A stretch of DNA of 19,035 nt from an uncultured Clostridium sp. (lineage in GTDB: Bacteria > Bacillota > Clostridia > TANB77 > CAG-508), in NCBI GenBank assembly GCA_900552555.1, contig URZW01000026.1, positions 1 to 19,035 on the forward strand, written 5' to 3'. Below are positions 1 through 10,100 of the stretch, in pieces. The position numbers were made by a program, and so were the translations under genes. The notes under the pieces were generated by a model that was not told where the DNA came from, ran no database searches, and saw nothing but the letters and a program-made list of their open reading frames with translations. The stretch's first letter is position 1, and every line of letters starts with the position of its first letter.

Positions 1-720
1 ATTAAAAATTATGATATCCAAGGATATTATGATAAATCTCAAGATTTTAAAAAATTGGTTGTTCTTGTTGAAACAATTATTAATTCTATTTATGAATTTA
101 TTAGAATTAATTTGCAATTAGATAATTATAGCAATCAATATAAATCACCTTATTTAAATACTGTTCAAGCAATACGTAATATTGCTGAATATAAAGATAC
201 TTATACTATTGGTCATTCTTTTAGAGTTTCAAAATATTCTGTTTTGATTGGTAGATTTTTTAAACTTTCTCCTTCAGATTTGAGAATATTAAAAATTGGT
301 AGCTTTTTTCACGATATTGGAAAAATTAGTACTCCAAATAATATTCTTATAAAGACTTCTAAATTAAATGATTATGAATATTTTATAATAAAATCTCATC
401 CTTTAATAGGTGCTCATATACTTTCTCATTCTAAGACTTATTCAAAGATAATTCCTATTGTTAAGTTTCACCATGAGAGATACGATGGTACTGGTTATCC
501 TGCTAAATTAAAAGGAGAGGAAATTCCTTTTTTAACTAGAATTGTTACTGTTGCAGATACTTTTGATGCTATGACTTCTAGGAGGACTTATAGAGATGCT
601 TTGCCTTTGGATGTTGCTATTTCTGAGCTTGAGAAAAATAAAGGTACTCAATTTGATGCTAAAATTGTTGATGCTTTTGTTGATATTGTTGAAAATTGGG
701 AAAAAGGTTTTAACAAATAA
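1..720 (+). CDS. HD-GYP domain protein, probable cyclic-di-GMP phosphodiesterase (5' end outside the window)
   Basis: The reading frame is open from the first base and has no ribosome binding site before the TTG at 55 or any other early codon. The gene therefore starts upstream of the window; 239 codons are visible. The C-terminal ~180 residues are an HD-GYP domain: HDIGK at nt 310-324, then HHERYDGTGYP around nt 469-501, then DTFDAMTSRRTYR. These are the metal-binding and family-defining residues and all look intact. Family knowledge: HD-GYP enzymes hydrolyse cyclic-di-GMP to pGpG and/or GMP in the cytoplasm, lowering the second messenger. The visible N-terminal part is helical and resembles the end of a sensory domain or a linker helix, so an input domain probably lies upstream (inference). 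The gene ends 11 nt before a strong hairpin and converges on tex. Substrate is by homology only; some HD-GYP proteins act on other nucleotides. Confidence 0.9.
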   Translation: MKNYDIQGYYDKSQDFKKLVVLVETIINSIYEFIRINLQLDNYSNQYKSPYLNTVQAIRNIAEYKDTYTIGHSFRVSKYSVLIGRFFKLSPSDLRILKIGSFFHDIGKISTPNNILIKTSKLNDYEYFIIKSHPLIGAHILSHSKTYSKIIPIVKFHHERYDGTGYPAKLKGEEIPFLTRIVTVADTFDAMTSRRTYRDALPLDVAISELEKNKGTQFDAKIVDAFVDIVENWEKGFNK

Positions 721-731
721 ATATTAAGTTG

Positions 732-781
732 AAGTTACCACTGATAATATATAATTTTTTAGATATTATCAGTGGTAACTT
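732..781. terminator. Hairpin between the convergent HD-GYP and tex genes
   Basis: A perfect 19-bp inverted repeat (732-750 pairing with 763-781) encloses a 12-nt loop. It begins 11 nt after the HD-GYP stop codon and 62 nt beyond the tex stop codon. The U-tract is weak on both strands (CTTTCAAATTT on +), so this is a strong stem with a poor tail. Position between two convergent genes makes a shared bidirectional terminator the best reading. Confidence 0.7.
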
Positions 782-842
782 TCAAATTTAGGATTTATTT
801 ATATTTTTTAAATTCTCAACATATCCCTTTAATCCATTTATT

Positions 843-3026
843 TTATACTTTCATAGATAGTGCAACTTTTTTTCTTTCCATATCTATTTTTATAACTTTA
901 ACTTTTACAATATCACCAACTGATACTAAATCAGATGGATTTTTAATGTATTTTTCGCTCATTTCTGAAATATGTACAAGTCCATCATATTTAACCCCAA
1001 TGTCTACGAATGCCCCAAAATCTATAACATTTCTTACTGTTCCTGTTAAAATCATACCTTCTTTTAAATCTTCTAGTTTCAAAACATCTTGTCTTAATAT
1101 TGGTTTTGGCATATCTTCACGAGGGTCTCTTCCTGGCTTGCTAAGTTCTGAAATTATATCTGATAATGTCATTTCACCAATTTCTAGCTCTTTTGCTGTT
1201 TTAGCAACATCAACTGTTTTTAATTTTTGTCTTAGATCGTCTGTTTTTTCTTTATCTCTTAAATCTTCTTTATCAAATCCTAAAGATTTTAATAATTTTT
1301 CTGTTGCTTCGTAACTTTCTGGGTGAACTGCTGTTATTTCTAATGGATTTTTACCGTCTATAATTCTTAAGAATCCTGCACATTGCTCAAATGCAACTTT
1401 TCCTAGCTTTGGTACTTTTAAAAGTTCTTTTCTTTCTTTTAATTTTCCATTTTCGTCTCTATATTTTACAATGTTTTTTGCTATTGTGTTGTTTATTCCT
1501 GATACATATGAAAGTAGTGATGGTGTTGCTGTGTTTACATCAACTCCTACTTTGTTAACACTGTCTTCTACTACGCCTGTTAGACTTTCGGCTAATTTTT
1601 TTTGGTTTACATCGTGTTGATATTGTCCAACTCCTATTGCTTTTGGGTCTATTTTTACAAGTTCTGCTAGTGGGTCTTGTAATCTTCTTGCTATTGATAT
1701 TGCTCCTCTTATGGAAACATTTATGTCTGGATATTCTTCTGTTGCAAGTTTTGATGCTGAATATACTGATGCACCAGCTTCACTTACAATTACATAGTGT
1801 ACTGGTCTTGAGGTTTCTTTTATCATGTCTGATACAAACATTTCTGATTCTCTTGATGCTGTTCCGTTTCCTATTGCTATCATGTCTATTTTGTCTTTTT
1901 CAATTAGTTTTAATAATTCTTTTTTAGCGCCTTCTACATCATTTTGTGGTTCTGTTGGATATACTGTTGTGTAATCTAAAACTTTTCCTGTTTCGTCTAT
2001 TACGGCTATTTTACATCCAGTTCTATATGCTGGGTCAAATCCCATTACTGTTTTACCTTTAATTGGCGCTCCTAATAACAATTGTTTTGAGTTTTGTCCA
2101 AATACTTTTATTGCTTTTTCTTCTGCTTTTTCTGTTAAATCTGAACGAATTTCTCTATCAATTGATGGTTCTATTAATCTTTCAAAACTATCTAATATTG
2201 TGTCTTTTAGCATTTGTGTGAATTGTGTTTCACCTTTTATAATATCTTTTTCTATGTATGCTAAAATTTTATCATCTGGCTTTTCAATAGATACTTTTAA
2301 GAAGTCTTCTTTTTCTCCCCTGTTTATTGCCAAGATTCTGTGGCTAGGAATCCATTTTAATGCTTCACTATAGTCATAATACATCTCATAATTTGATTTG
2401 CTCTCAGGGTCTTTTGCTTTTGTTTTTATAAGTCCTTCTCTATAGCATTGTCTTTTTATTTCTTTTCTGTATTTTGCATTGTCAGAAATATCTTCGGCTA
2501 TAATGTCTAGGGCTCCTTGAACTGCATCTTCAGGTTTTGCAACGACTTTGTCTTTGTTTTTCTTGTCTTCTTCTGATAAATTATCAATATTAACATATTC
2601 TTGTGCTATTTCTAATATTGGTTTTGTTTCTTTTTGTTCAATTATTATTTGTGCTAGTGGTTCTAGTCCTTTTGTTTTTGCTACTGTTGCTCTTGTCTTT
2701 TTCTTTTGTTTGTATGGTCTATAGATGTCTTCTACTTCTGCAAGTGTTTTTGAAATTGCTACTGCTTGCAATATTTCGTCTGTTAATTTTCCTTGTTCGT
2801 CTATTGATTTTATTACTTCTTCTTTTCTTGTTTCTAAGTTTCTTAAGTATGATAGTCTTTCTCCAAATGTTCTTAATACTTCGTCACTTAGTCCTCCTGT
2901 TACTTCTTTTCTGTAACGTGCGATAAATGGTATTGTATTTCCTTCGTCTATTAGTTTTATTGTATTTTCTACTTGTTGTATTTTTATGTTTAATTCTTCT
3001 GCAATTGTTTTTGCTATTTTATCCAT
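843..3026 (-). CDS. tex: Transcription accessory protein Tex (S1 RNA-binding domain)
   Basis: The 727-residue product matches the usual Tex length and architecture. The N-terminal helical region contains TIPFIARYRKEVTGGL (31-46) and the EDIYRPYK block. A YqgF/RNase H-like domain begins near 328 with GFDPAYRTGCK, followed by IAIGNGTASRE and VSEAGASVYSAS. The RLQDPLAELVKIDPKAIGVG block lies near 447-466, helix-hairpin-helix motifs near 493-560, and an S1 domain at 654-727 (FGAFVDIGVKYDGLVHIS). Tex is a conserved cytoplasmic nucleic-acid-binding protein linked to transcription and RNA metabolism; its exact reaction is unsettled. The ATG at 3026 is preceded by AGGGAGGAAAA at good spacing. A TTGACT/TATAAT promoter lies upstream, divergent from the DUF975 gene. 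Nothing looks truncated or unusual. Confidence 0.97.
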   Translation of the reverse strand: MDKIAKTIAEELNIKIQQVENTIKLIDEGNTIPFIARYRKEVTGGLSDEVLRTFGERLSYLRNLETRKEEVIKSIDEQGKLTDEILQAVAISKTLAEVEDIYRPYKQKKKTRATVAKTKGLEPLAQIIIEQKETKPILEIAQEYVNIDNLSEEDKKNKDKVVAKPEDAVQGALDIIAEDISDNAKYRKEIKRQCYREGLIKTKAKDPESKSNYEMYYDYSEALKWIPSHRILAINRGEKEDFLKVSIEKPDDKILAYIEKDIIKGETQFTQMLKDTILDSFERLIEPSIDREIRSDLTEKAEEKAIKVFGQNSKQLLLGAPIKGKTVMGFDPAYRTGCKIAVIDETGKVLDYTTVYPTEPQNDVEGAKKELLKLIEKDKIDMIAIGNGTASRESEMFVSDMIKETSRPVHYVIVSEAGASVYSASKLATEEYPDINVSIRGAISIARRLQDPLAELVKIDPKAIGVGQYQHDVNQKKLAESLTGVVEDSVNKVGVDVNTATPSLLSYVSGINNTIAKNIVKYRDENGKLKERKELLKVPKLGKVAFEQCAGFLRIIDGKNPLEITAVHPESYEATEKLLKSLGFDKEDLRDKEKTDDLRQKLKTVDVAKTAKELEIGEMTLSDIISELSKPGRDPREDMPKPILRQDVLKLEDLKEGMILTGTVRNVIDFGAFVDIGVKYDGLVHISEMSEKYIKNPSDLVSVGDIVKVKVIKIDMERKKVALSMKV

Positions 3027-3077
3027 TTTTTCTTTTCCTCCCTATGCTTTTATTTTTATTTTCTTTGCATATATATT

Positions 3078-3108
3078 ATTATAACAAACTTTGGGTATAA
3101 AAAGTCAA
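3078..3108 (-). promoter_or_regulatory. Candidate sigma-A promoter of tex
   Basis: Reading the minus strand, TTGACT (3103-3108) is followed by a 19-bp spacer and TATAAT (3078-3083), about 50 nt before the tex start codon. The -10 is a perfect consensus and the -35 matches 5 of 6; the spacer is 2 bp longer than ideal. Confidence 0.55.
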
Positions 3109-3143
3109 TACTTTATTATTATATTGTTAAATTTTGTTGTTTA

Positions 3144-3169
3144 TTGTTATAATTTACGGACTATAACAA
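3144..3169. promoter_or_regulatory. 8-bp inverted repeat in the tex/DUF975 divergent region (possible operator)
   Basis: TTGTTATA (3144-3151) pairs with TATAACAA (3162-3169) around a 10-nt centre that contains TTTACGGA. The left arm overlaps a second + strand promoter candidate, TTGTTA (3124-3129), 18 bp, TATAAT (3148-3153). A repressor site is possible, but in such AT-rich DNA the repeat could be fortuitous. Confidence 0.3.
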
Positions 3170-3203
3170 CTGAAATTATTTTGTCTTTTTTTGTAATATT
3201 TTG

Positions 3204-3232
3204 TTGACTTTTTTTTTTACTTAATATATCAT
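3204..3232 (+). promoter_or_regulatory. Candidate sigma-A promoter of the DUF975 gene
   Basis: TTGACT (3204-3209), a 17-bp T-rich spacer and TATCAT (3227-3232) each match consensus at 5 of 6 positions. Transcription would start near 3239, giving a leader of about 26 nt that carries the strong AAGGAGGG ribosome binding site at 3251-3258. Confidence 0.6.
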
Positions 3233-3264
3233 AAATTTATAAAAAAATAAAAGGAGGGGAAAAA

Positions 3265-4041
3265 ATGATTTCATCAGATTTTAGAACAGAAGCACGTAGA
3301 AAACTATCTGGAAAATGGGGAAAAAGTATATGCATTTTAATTGCATTTATCGTAATCAATTTCTTAATTAATTTAGTAGAAGGTTTCTTACCAGATTCAA
3401 TGGATTGGATAGGTCAAATTATAAACATAATTATAAATGTTCCTTTATCATTTGGTCTTACTTTTGCATTTTTAAAACTATTTAAAGATGAAGAAGTTAA
3501 ATCATTTGATTTCCTAAAATTAGGTTTTTCTAATTTTGGAAAATCTTGGGGAATTACTTTCCATACATTTTTAAAAATGATTCTTCCTATACTTTTGGAA
3601 ATATTCTCTTATGTGTTGATTGTTGTTGGCCTTGTTATGTATTATGGTTCAACAAAATATACAGTAGATATAAGTCCTTTATCTTCTATTCCAAATGGAG
3701 TAAGTCTTGCTATGTTAATAATAGGATTTGTTTTATTTGTAATTTCAACAATCTGGTCTGCAACTAAATCATATTATTATCAATTAGCATTCTTTATTTC
3801 TATGGAAAATGAAGATATGGAACCAGCTGATGCTGTTTCTGAGAGTGAAAAATTAATGACAGGAAAACGTGCTAGTTTATTCTGCTTACAACTTTCTTTC
3901 ATCGGTTGGGCAATTTTGGCTGCTATAACATTTGGTATTGGTTTATTATGGCTTATTCCTTATGTTCAATTTGCTACTATTGCTTTCTACAAATATGCAA
4001 TTGGTAAAAATGAAAATGTTGAAGCTGATTTAGATAAATAA
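3265..4041 (+). CDS. DUF975 family integral membrane protein
   Basis: This 258-residue, strongly hydrophobic protein has family hallmarks. The N-terminus has charged R..AR.KLSGKWG before the first membrane span. A late block reads AVSESEKLMTGKRASLFCL (190-208), followed by LSFIGWAILAAITFGIGLLWLIPY (210-233), where small and aromatic residues typical of DUF975 recur. Membrane segments are visible at about 21-40, 47-72, 100-128, 147-178 and 203-245 (probably two). DUF975 proteins are common in Firmicutes; as far as I know their function is not established, and no catalytic motif is visible here. The ATG at 3265 follows AAGGAGGG with 6 nt spacing. The gene is a single unit, transcribed away from tex and closed by the terminator at 4065-4100. 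Confidence 0.88.
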   Translation: MISSDFRTEARRKLSGKWGKSICILIAFIVINFLINLVEGFLPDSMDWIGQIINIIINVPLSFGLTFAFLKLFKDEEVKSFDFLKLGFSNFGKSWGITFHTFLKMILPILLEIFSYVLIVVGLVMYYGSTKYTVDISPLSSIPNGVSLAMLIIGFVLFVISTIWSATKSYYYQLAFFISMENEDMEPADAVSESEKLMTGKRASLFCLQLSFIGWAILAAITFGIGLLWLIPYVQFATIAFYKYAIGKNENVEADLDK

Positions 4042-4064
4042 TTTTTAGAATTTAATATACTAGT

Positions 4065-4110
4065 AAAAAACACTTAGGCAAATATGCTTAAGTGTTTTTT
4101 ATTTTATTTT
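4065..4110. terminator. Bidirectional rho-independent terminator
   Basis: A 12-bp stem AAAAAACACTTA (4065-4076) / TAAGTGTTTTTT (4089-4100) is extended by a G-U pair and two G-C pairs to a 6-nt loop. T-rich sequence follows on the + strand (to 4110) and the A-tract serves the minus strand. It lies 23 nt after the DUF975 stop and only 3 nt after the stop of the giant minus-strand gene, so it can end both transcripts. Confidence 0.85.
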
Positions 4111-7100
4111 TTAACTCCCATTTGACTATTATCATCATTAGCTAATGCTTGTCTTAACAGTGTTAAATCTGATGGTCTTATTTTTCCGTCTAGATTTACA
4201 TCTAATGCTAATTTCTTTTCTTCTGTATCAAATTGAGATGTATCATCTTGGCTTATGTATTTACTTGCTTTTGTTTTATCTGAACCTTCTAGTTTTCCGT
4301 TTCCATCAACATCTCCTAATACTATTATTGTTAATTCTATTTTTTCTTGTCCTTTAGTTAATATTAATTTCATTCCAGTTCCTATAAGTTCATCTGTGCC
4401 TAATTCTATATCATCTTTTGTTATAATTTCTATTTTTTCTGCGTTTGTATTTATATTGTCTGTTAAACATGATGTAATTGTTCCTTTATTTTCTTCATCT
4501 TGTCTATATGCTCCTATTGCTGGTTTAACTCCGAAAATGTATTGGTCTCCTTCTACATATTCTCCTGCATTTGCATCTGTCGAATATTTATCTTCTGTTG
4601 ATATTACATATTTATCTGTTCTTAGATATAATGGTTGATCCCATACTGCATATAATGTAGTGTTTTGATTTAATGTAAATGTGTCTCCTGGTGTAAATTC
4701 TGCTTCTTTTGCATCTGATGATGTTGCCCATCCTTTAAATGTGTATCCATTTCTTGTTGGTTCTTCTGTGCTTAATTGTATGTCTTCGTCTTCATATTTA
4801 ATTTGGTCTGCTGGCACTATTGCACCTTCTCCATTATCATTTGCATCATAATGTATAGTGTATTCTTCACCTTTGTCTTTATTGTTTAAGATGTCTATAC
4901 TTAGTACTGTGTCTGTATTACATGGTGTTGGTGTATTAACTTTCAAATATTTATCATTACTTGGTATTATTTGGTCAATAATCATTTTTCCAGTACTTTC
5001 TTCTTTCTTAAATACTATATCTAATTCTAGGTCTTCGTCTATTTTTGTGTATCCTTCTGGTGCAACTGCCTCTCTAAATACATATTTAAGTGTTTTTTCT
5101 TCTGTTGGTATATCCATTCTTGTTAGTCTAGTGCTGTAGTCTTTGTCTTGTTCAATATAGCAATAATCTAATTTTCCTTTTCCATAGTCATTGTTCATTG
5201 TTTCTGCATATAAAGCTGTATTGTTACTATCAGGTAACCATACTTTAAATAATGCCATATTTTCAATTGGTTCTCCTGTTTCAGCATCTTTCTTTGTTAT
5301 ATCTAGTGTATATTTGTTTAAATCTTTTTCATTTAGGTTGTTTATTGTAATGTTTAACAAGTCTTTTTTCTTACTTTTGATGCTTGCATCTCCTGATAAG
5401 ATTGTTGGATTGTTTTTCATTACAATTTTTCCATTTGTGTCTTCTTCAAATTCTACTTGTAATACAACTGGTTCGTCTAGTTTAACATATCCGTCTGGTG
5501 CTTGTGTTTCTGTTATTTCGTATTTGTATATACCTGGTTTTTCTGGTTTTTGCAGATTTTCTATTTTTGCTTTACCTTTGTTGTCTGTTGTATAACTTCC
5601 TACATATGTTTCTACATCTTCTATGTTTGGTTCATCTTCTGTTCCGACATTTTCTTGTCCAATCATCTTTACATCAAATTGTGCATAACTGTCTGTAATT
5701 TGTTTTCCAGTTTTCTTATCTACTTTATTTGCAATTATTGTGTATAAGTCATCTCTTGGTTCGTTTGATGGATCTAGATATATAATAGATTCGTCCTCCT
5801 TATATTCAAATCCCATATCTTTACAGTCAACTTCACTTACTTTTCCAGTATTTTTGTCTCTTTTATATTTTCCTATCATTGTTTTACCATCAGTTTTAAA
5901 TCCTTCTGGTGCATCTAATTCAGTTACTTTTATAGTAATGTTTCCATATCCGTCAAACAAGTCACTTGTAATCATACCTTCAGAATCTGTAACTGCTTCC
6001 CAAGTAGTATTGTATTCTCCATATTCTTGTTCAACTTCTATTTTAAATTTAGCTCCTGGTATTAATTCTCCATATTCACCATCATCAATATGGTGTTTTC
6101 TTAATATGAATTTATATCCATGTTTGTATTTTCTTATTGTATTTGTTACTGTTATTTGAACATTTCTTGTTCCGATTTCACCTGTTACTTCTGCATCATC
6201 TGGACAACTAATTATTTCGTGATATTTTACATTACCCTTTGTATCATATTGTACTAATGCCACAATATCTTGTAATGTTTCATATTCTTCTCTTTCTTCT
6301 TGATGTATTGTATATAATACTGTTTTTCCTGCATATGGTCTTCCTGCTTTTGTTTCTGTTTTACCATTTTCATCTGTCATTTTTGTTGTTACATTTAAGT
6401 CTGTGTCTGTTATATCTGTTTTTGTTTGTATTTTAGATGTAATTGTAAATTTAGAACCATCTAATGGTGTTTTTACAATATTTCCTTCTTCATCTTTTGT
6501 TTTTAATATATCTGTTATTTTCATATTTATTTCAGGTTCGTTGTTAACTTTTACCGTAATAACTTTGTTTGTATTATCAATCGATACCTCTAATCCATCC
6601 TCATCAATCTTAGTAAATTCTGGGGAATATAATTCTCCTGTTGCTGATTTTGTGTAATCAACTTTTAATTTTACTGTTCCTGATGTTTTTTGACTTCCAA
6701 ATTTATATCCATCTGCTGTTGGTAATTGTTGATCTACATGGATATCTATTTCTCCGTCTTTTTTTATGTCTTCTACTTTTATAACACCTTTTTCTAGTAT
6801 GTATCCTTTTTTCTCAACATTTGCTGTTTTTACATCATTCATTTGTGAAATTAAAGCTCCTCCTGCCTGTGTTATATCTATGTCAAACATTGAATCGTTT
6901 ATTCTTAAGTTTGTATCAATTTCTTGAGATACTACTTTTATTGTATACGGAATTCTACTATTTTCTAGTTGTTCGTCTGTTCTTACCGTTGCATATATAT
7001 CTCCAGAACCAATTGGGTCTTCCTCTGTTGCTAAGAAGTAATTGTCATTTTCTATATTTGTTACTTTACCGTCTCCGTCATATGTAACTTTAATTTCAAA

Positions 7101-10100
7101 TGTTCCTCTTGATTTATAGCCTTCTGGTATATGTTGTTCTGTAAATGTGTATACTATTGTCTTGCTTACAATTTGTTCTCTTAAACAAATGTATATTTTT
7201 CTTCTAGCTGCGTCTGCTTCACTTTCTTCAAATACTGTTTTTTCATTTGATGTTGTTCCATCTGAGTTTTCTTCTTTTGATGTTATTTTGTATTTTACAT
7301 TTTCATCTGATTTTGTTAGTGTTAAGCTTCCATATTCCTCACCAATTATAACTGCTATGTCATTTGAGCCTGTTGGTATTAGCTTAACTTTTGCTTTATC
7401 TGTGTTACTCTTTAAGTCATAAATCAACCTGTTATCATTTAATTTTGCTGTTACTTCTATAATTCCATTTGATGTGTACCCATCTGGTAATGGTGTTATT
7501 TCTTTAATAGTAAATACAATTGTTTTATTTTTTGGTAATTTTCCTGTTTCATAATACAATTGTTCCTTAGCTGTTAATTCTGTGCTTTCGTCTCCTACTA
7601 TTTTTGCATTTGATTCTTTACCTTCATCATCTACTTCTTTATATCCAATTTGATATCTTACATCTTTGTTATCTTTTACAACTGTAATTGAGCTTTTACT
7701 TGGATTTTTAAAATTGTAGTTTGGATCATTAGGGTTCATATTATCACTATCTGAATCATCTGGATTTTTATTATTATCTTTGTATTCTGATACAATTACA
7801 ATTATATCATGTGATCTTTCTGGGTCTTCAATTGCATATATTCTACTAGAACTTGTTGTTATTCCATTTTCTTTGATGTGTCCATACATGTCGTATTCTA
7901 CAGTTACTTCAAATGTGCCATCTCCTACTTTATAGTAGTCTGCTGGGTAATCAACTTGTTTAAATGTGTATACTATTGTCTTGTTTTGTGGTGTAACTCC
8001 TAACTCGTATTTTATTTTCTCTTCATTTGATGTATCTTTTCCTATAATTTTCTCGTTTGTATAATTTCCACTAACATCACTTTCTTTTGATGTAATGTCA
8101 TATTTTACTTCTTTTACATCTTTTATTAAAGTTAAACTTGATCTTGTTTCATTTTTAAATTTAACATCTACAGTTCCATAATCTTCATTTACATTTACTT
8201 CTGCAAATGTTGGGTTGCTGTTTGATATTAATGTTAATGAATAGTTTGTTTCACCTTTTTCTAATACAATTGTAGTATTATTGTTATTATCTGCTTTGTA
8301 TCCTATTCCTGGTGTATTTTCTGAAATTTGTATTGTAATTGTTCCTACTTCTTGTCTTCCTAATACACTTGCAATTCCGTCTGAACCTGTTGTTGTTGAT
8401 ACTTGTTGTCCATTTATAGATACATCATATAATGTTCCGTCAATTCCTAAACCTGTATAATTTTTGTCTTCATCTTTTATGTTGACATCATATGCATTAT
8501 CATTTGGTATTCCTAATAATATGTGTACTGGTTCATCTCCACAATATTGTAATTTTCCTCCTAATGCTACTTGTATATTAACATTGCTTGGATTACTTAA
8601 TATACTTCTAGATAACATGCTTCCATCTTCATTATATGTAATTTGTACTACAATATCTTGTATTTTTCTATATGAATCTGGTTTGTTAATTTGTGAAATT
8701 GTATAATTTACAACTCTTCGTGTTGATGTTTCTTTAAATGTATCTATTGCTTCTATTGCTTTACCATTTTCATCTGTAATTATAGTTTTGTCCTTTATTG
8801 CACTTCCTCCAGATACTTCTTGTGATGTTACTTTAAATTGTATTCCTGAAATTGGTGCGTTTGTTGTTTTGTCTTTGTTATCAATTCCTATAACCATATC
8901 TCTTGGCACATTTCCTAAAACATTAAGTTCTATATATCTTTCGTTTTGGAATTTAGTTGTATCTATTTTTGTTACTTCATTACCTGAAATTATTGTGTAT
9001 TCTTTTATTCTGCCTTGTTCATTAAATGTTACTTCTGCAACTATTGGTGTTGTATTTGGGTAATATCCATTTGGTGTTGAAGTTTGTTTTATTGTATACC
9101 TTATTGTTTCATTTTTATATGGTTTTGCTATATATGCTGTTAAACTTCCGTTTTTGTCTGTTATTGGATTTCCTGTTGCTGTATCATCTTTATTACTTGT
9201 AATTTCAAATGTTACATCTGAAAGTTTCTTTTCATTGTAGAATTTATCCATAACATTTAATTTTATTGCAAATCTTGGTTCATTTTTAATTTTTATTCTT
9301 AAGTCTTCAACTGTTGTTGGTCTTACTGCGTCAACATTTGTCCTCTTTGCTGAAACTTCGAATAGTGGACTTTCTGATTTTGCTTCTTTTATTGTTCCAT
9401 CTTTATTGTATGTTACTGTAAATTTTAAGTTATCTAATGGAATATAACCTTGTGGTACAGTTGTTTCAGAAAGTGAGTATTCTACTCTTTCTCCTGGTCT
9501 AATCATTCCAACTGTTGTTAAATTGTCAGATGTTATTGATGTTTTTTCTTCCTTATTTGATTGAATATCAAATTGTGCTGTTAGTTTTGTATTTTCATCA
9601 TATTCATCTTGTTTTTCAATTTTTAAATTAAATTTTCTATTATATAAAATTTTAATTTTTAAATTGTTATTTTCAAAACTTTCAACTTCTGCATTTGGTA
9701 AATTGTTTTCATTTTTGCTTAAAACTGTTGCTGCTGATATTCTTCCATTGTCATCATAAGCCACTTTTATTCTTATTATTCCTGTTGCAAAATATCCTTG
9801 GTATCCCATTAAAGATGTATCTATTACATATTCATTTTCACCTTTATTGATATTTCCACCCCAATATGTGTAATTTGTTTTACCTTGTGAATCTGTTGTA
9901 TAATATCCTATTGTTCTATATTCATAAGATGTTTTTGTTCCATAGTCGTTTCCTCCGTATGGAGATACTCGTATATTTGATAATCCTTGTTTAGAAACTG
10001 TATCAATTGCTGTTACGTCCATTGTTGTTATTGGTGCGTATTTAATTGTTATTCCTAAATTTGTACCATCTAATATTTGTACATCTAAGAATTCTTTAAT

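Noticed and set aside
55..720. TTG at 55 as the real start of the HD-GYP gene
   Set aside because: The frame is open upstream to base 1 and there is no ribosome binding site before TTG, so the gene is simply cut by the window edge.
772..1314. Long + strand frame opposite the 3' end of tex
   Set aside because: It lies antisense to a well-supported gene, has no ribosome binding site and reads as low-complexity Ser/Phe/Leu sequence, as expected for a shadow of an AT-rich gene.
3185..3201. 17-base match CTTTTTTTGTAATATTT shared with 16910-16926, and TTACGGA found in both intergenic regions
   Set aside because: Both are short, the longer one is low-complexity, spacing between them differs at the two sites (about 31 and 53 bp) and they have different positions relative to gene starts. 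Chance is sufficient in DNA of this composition.
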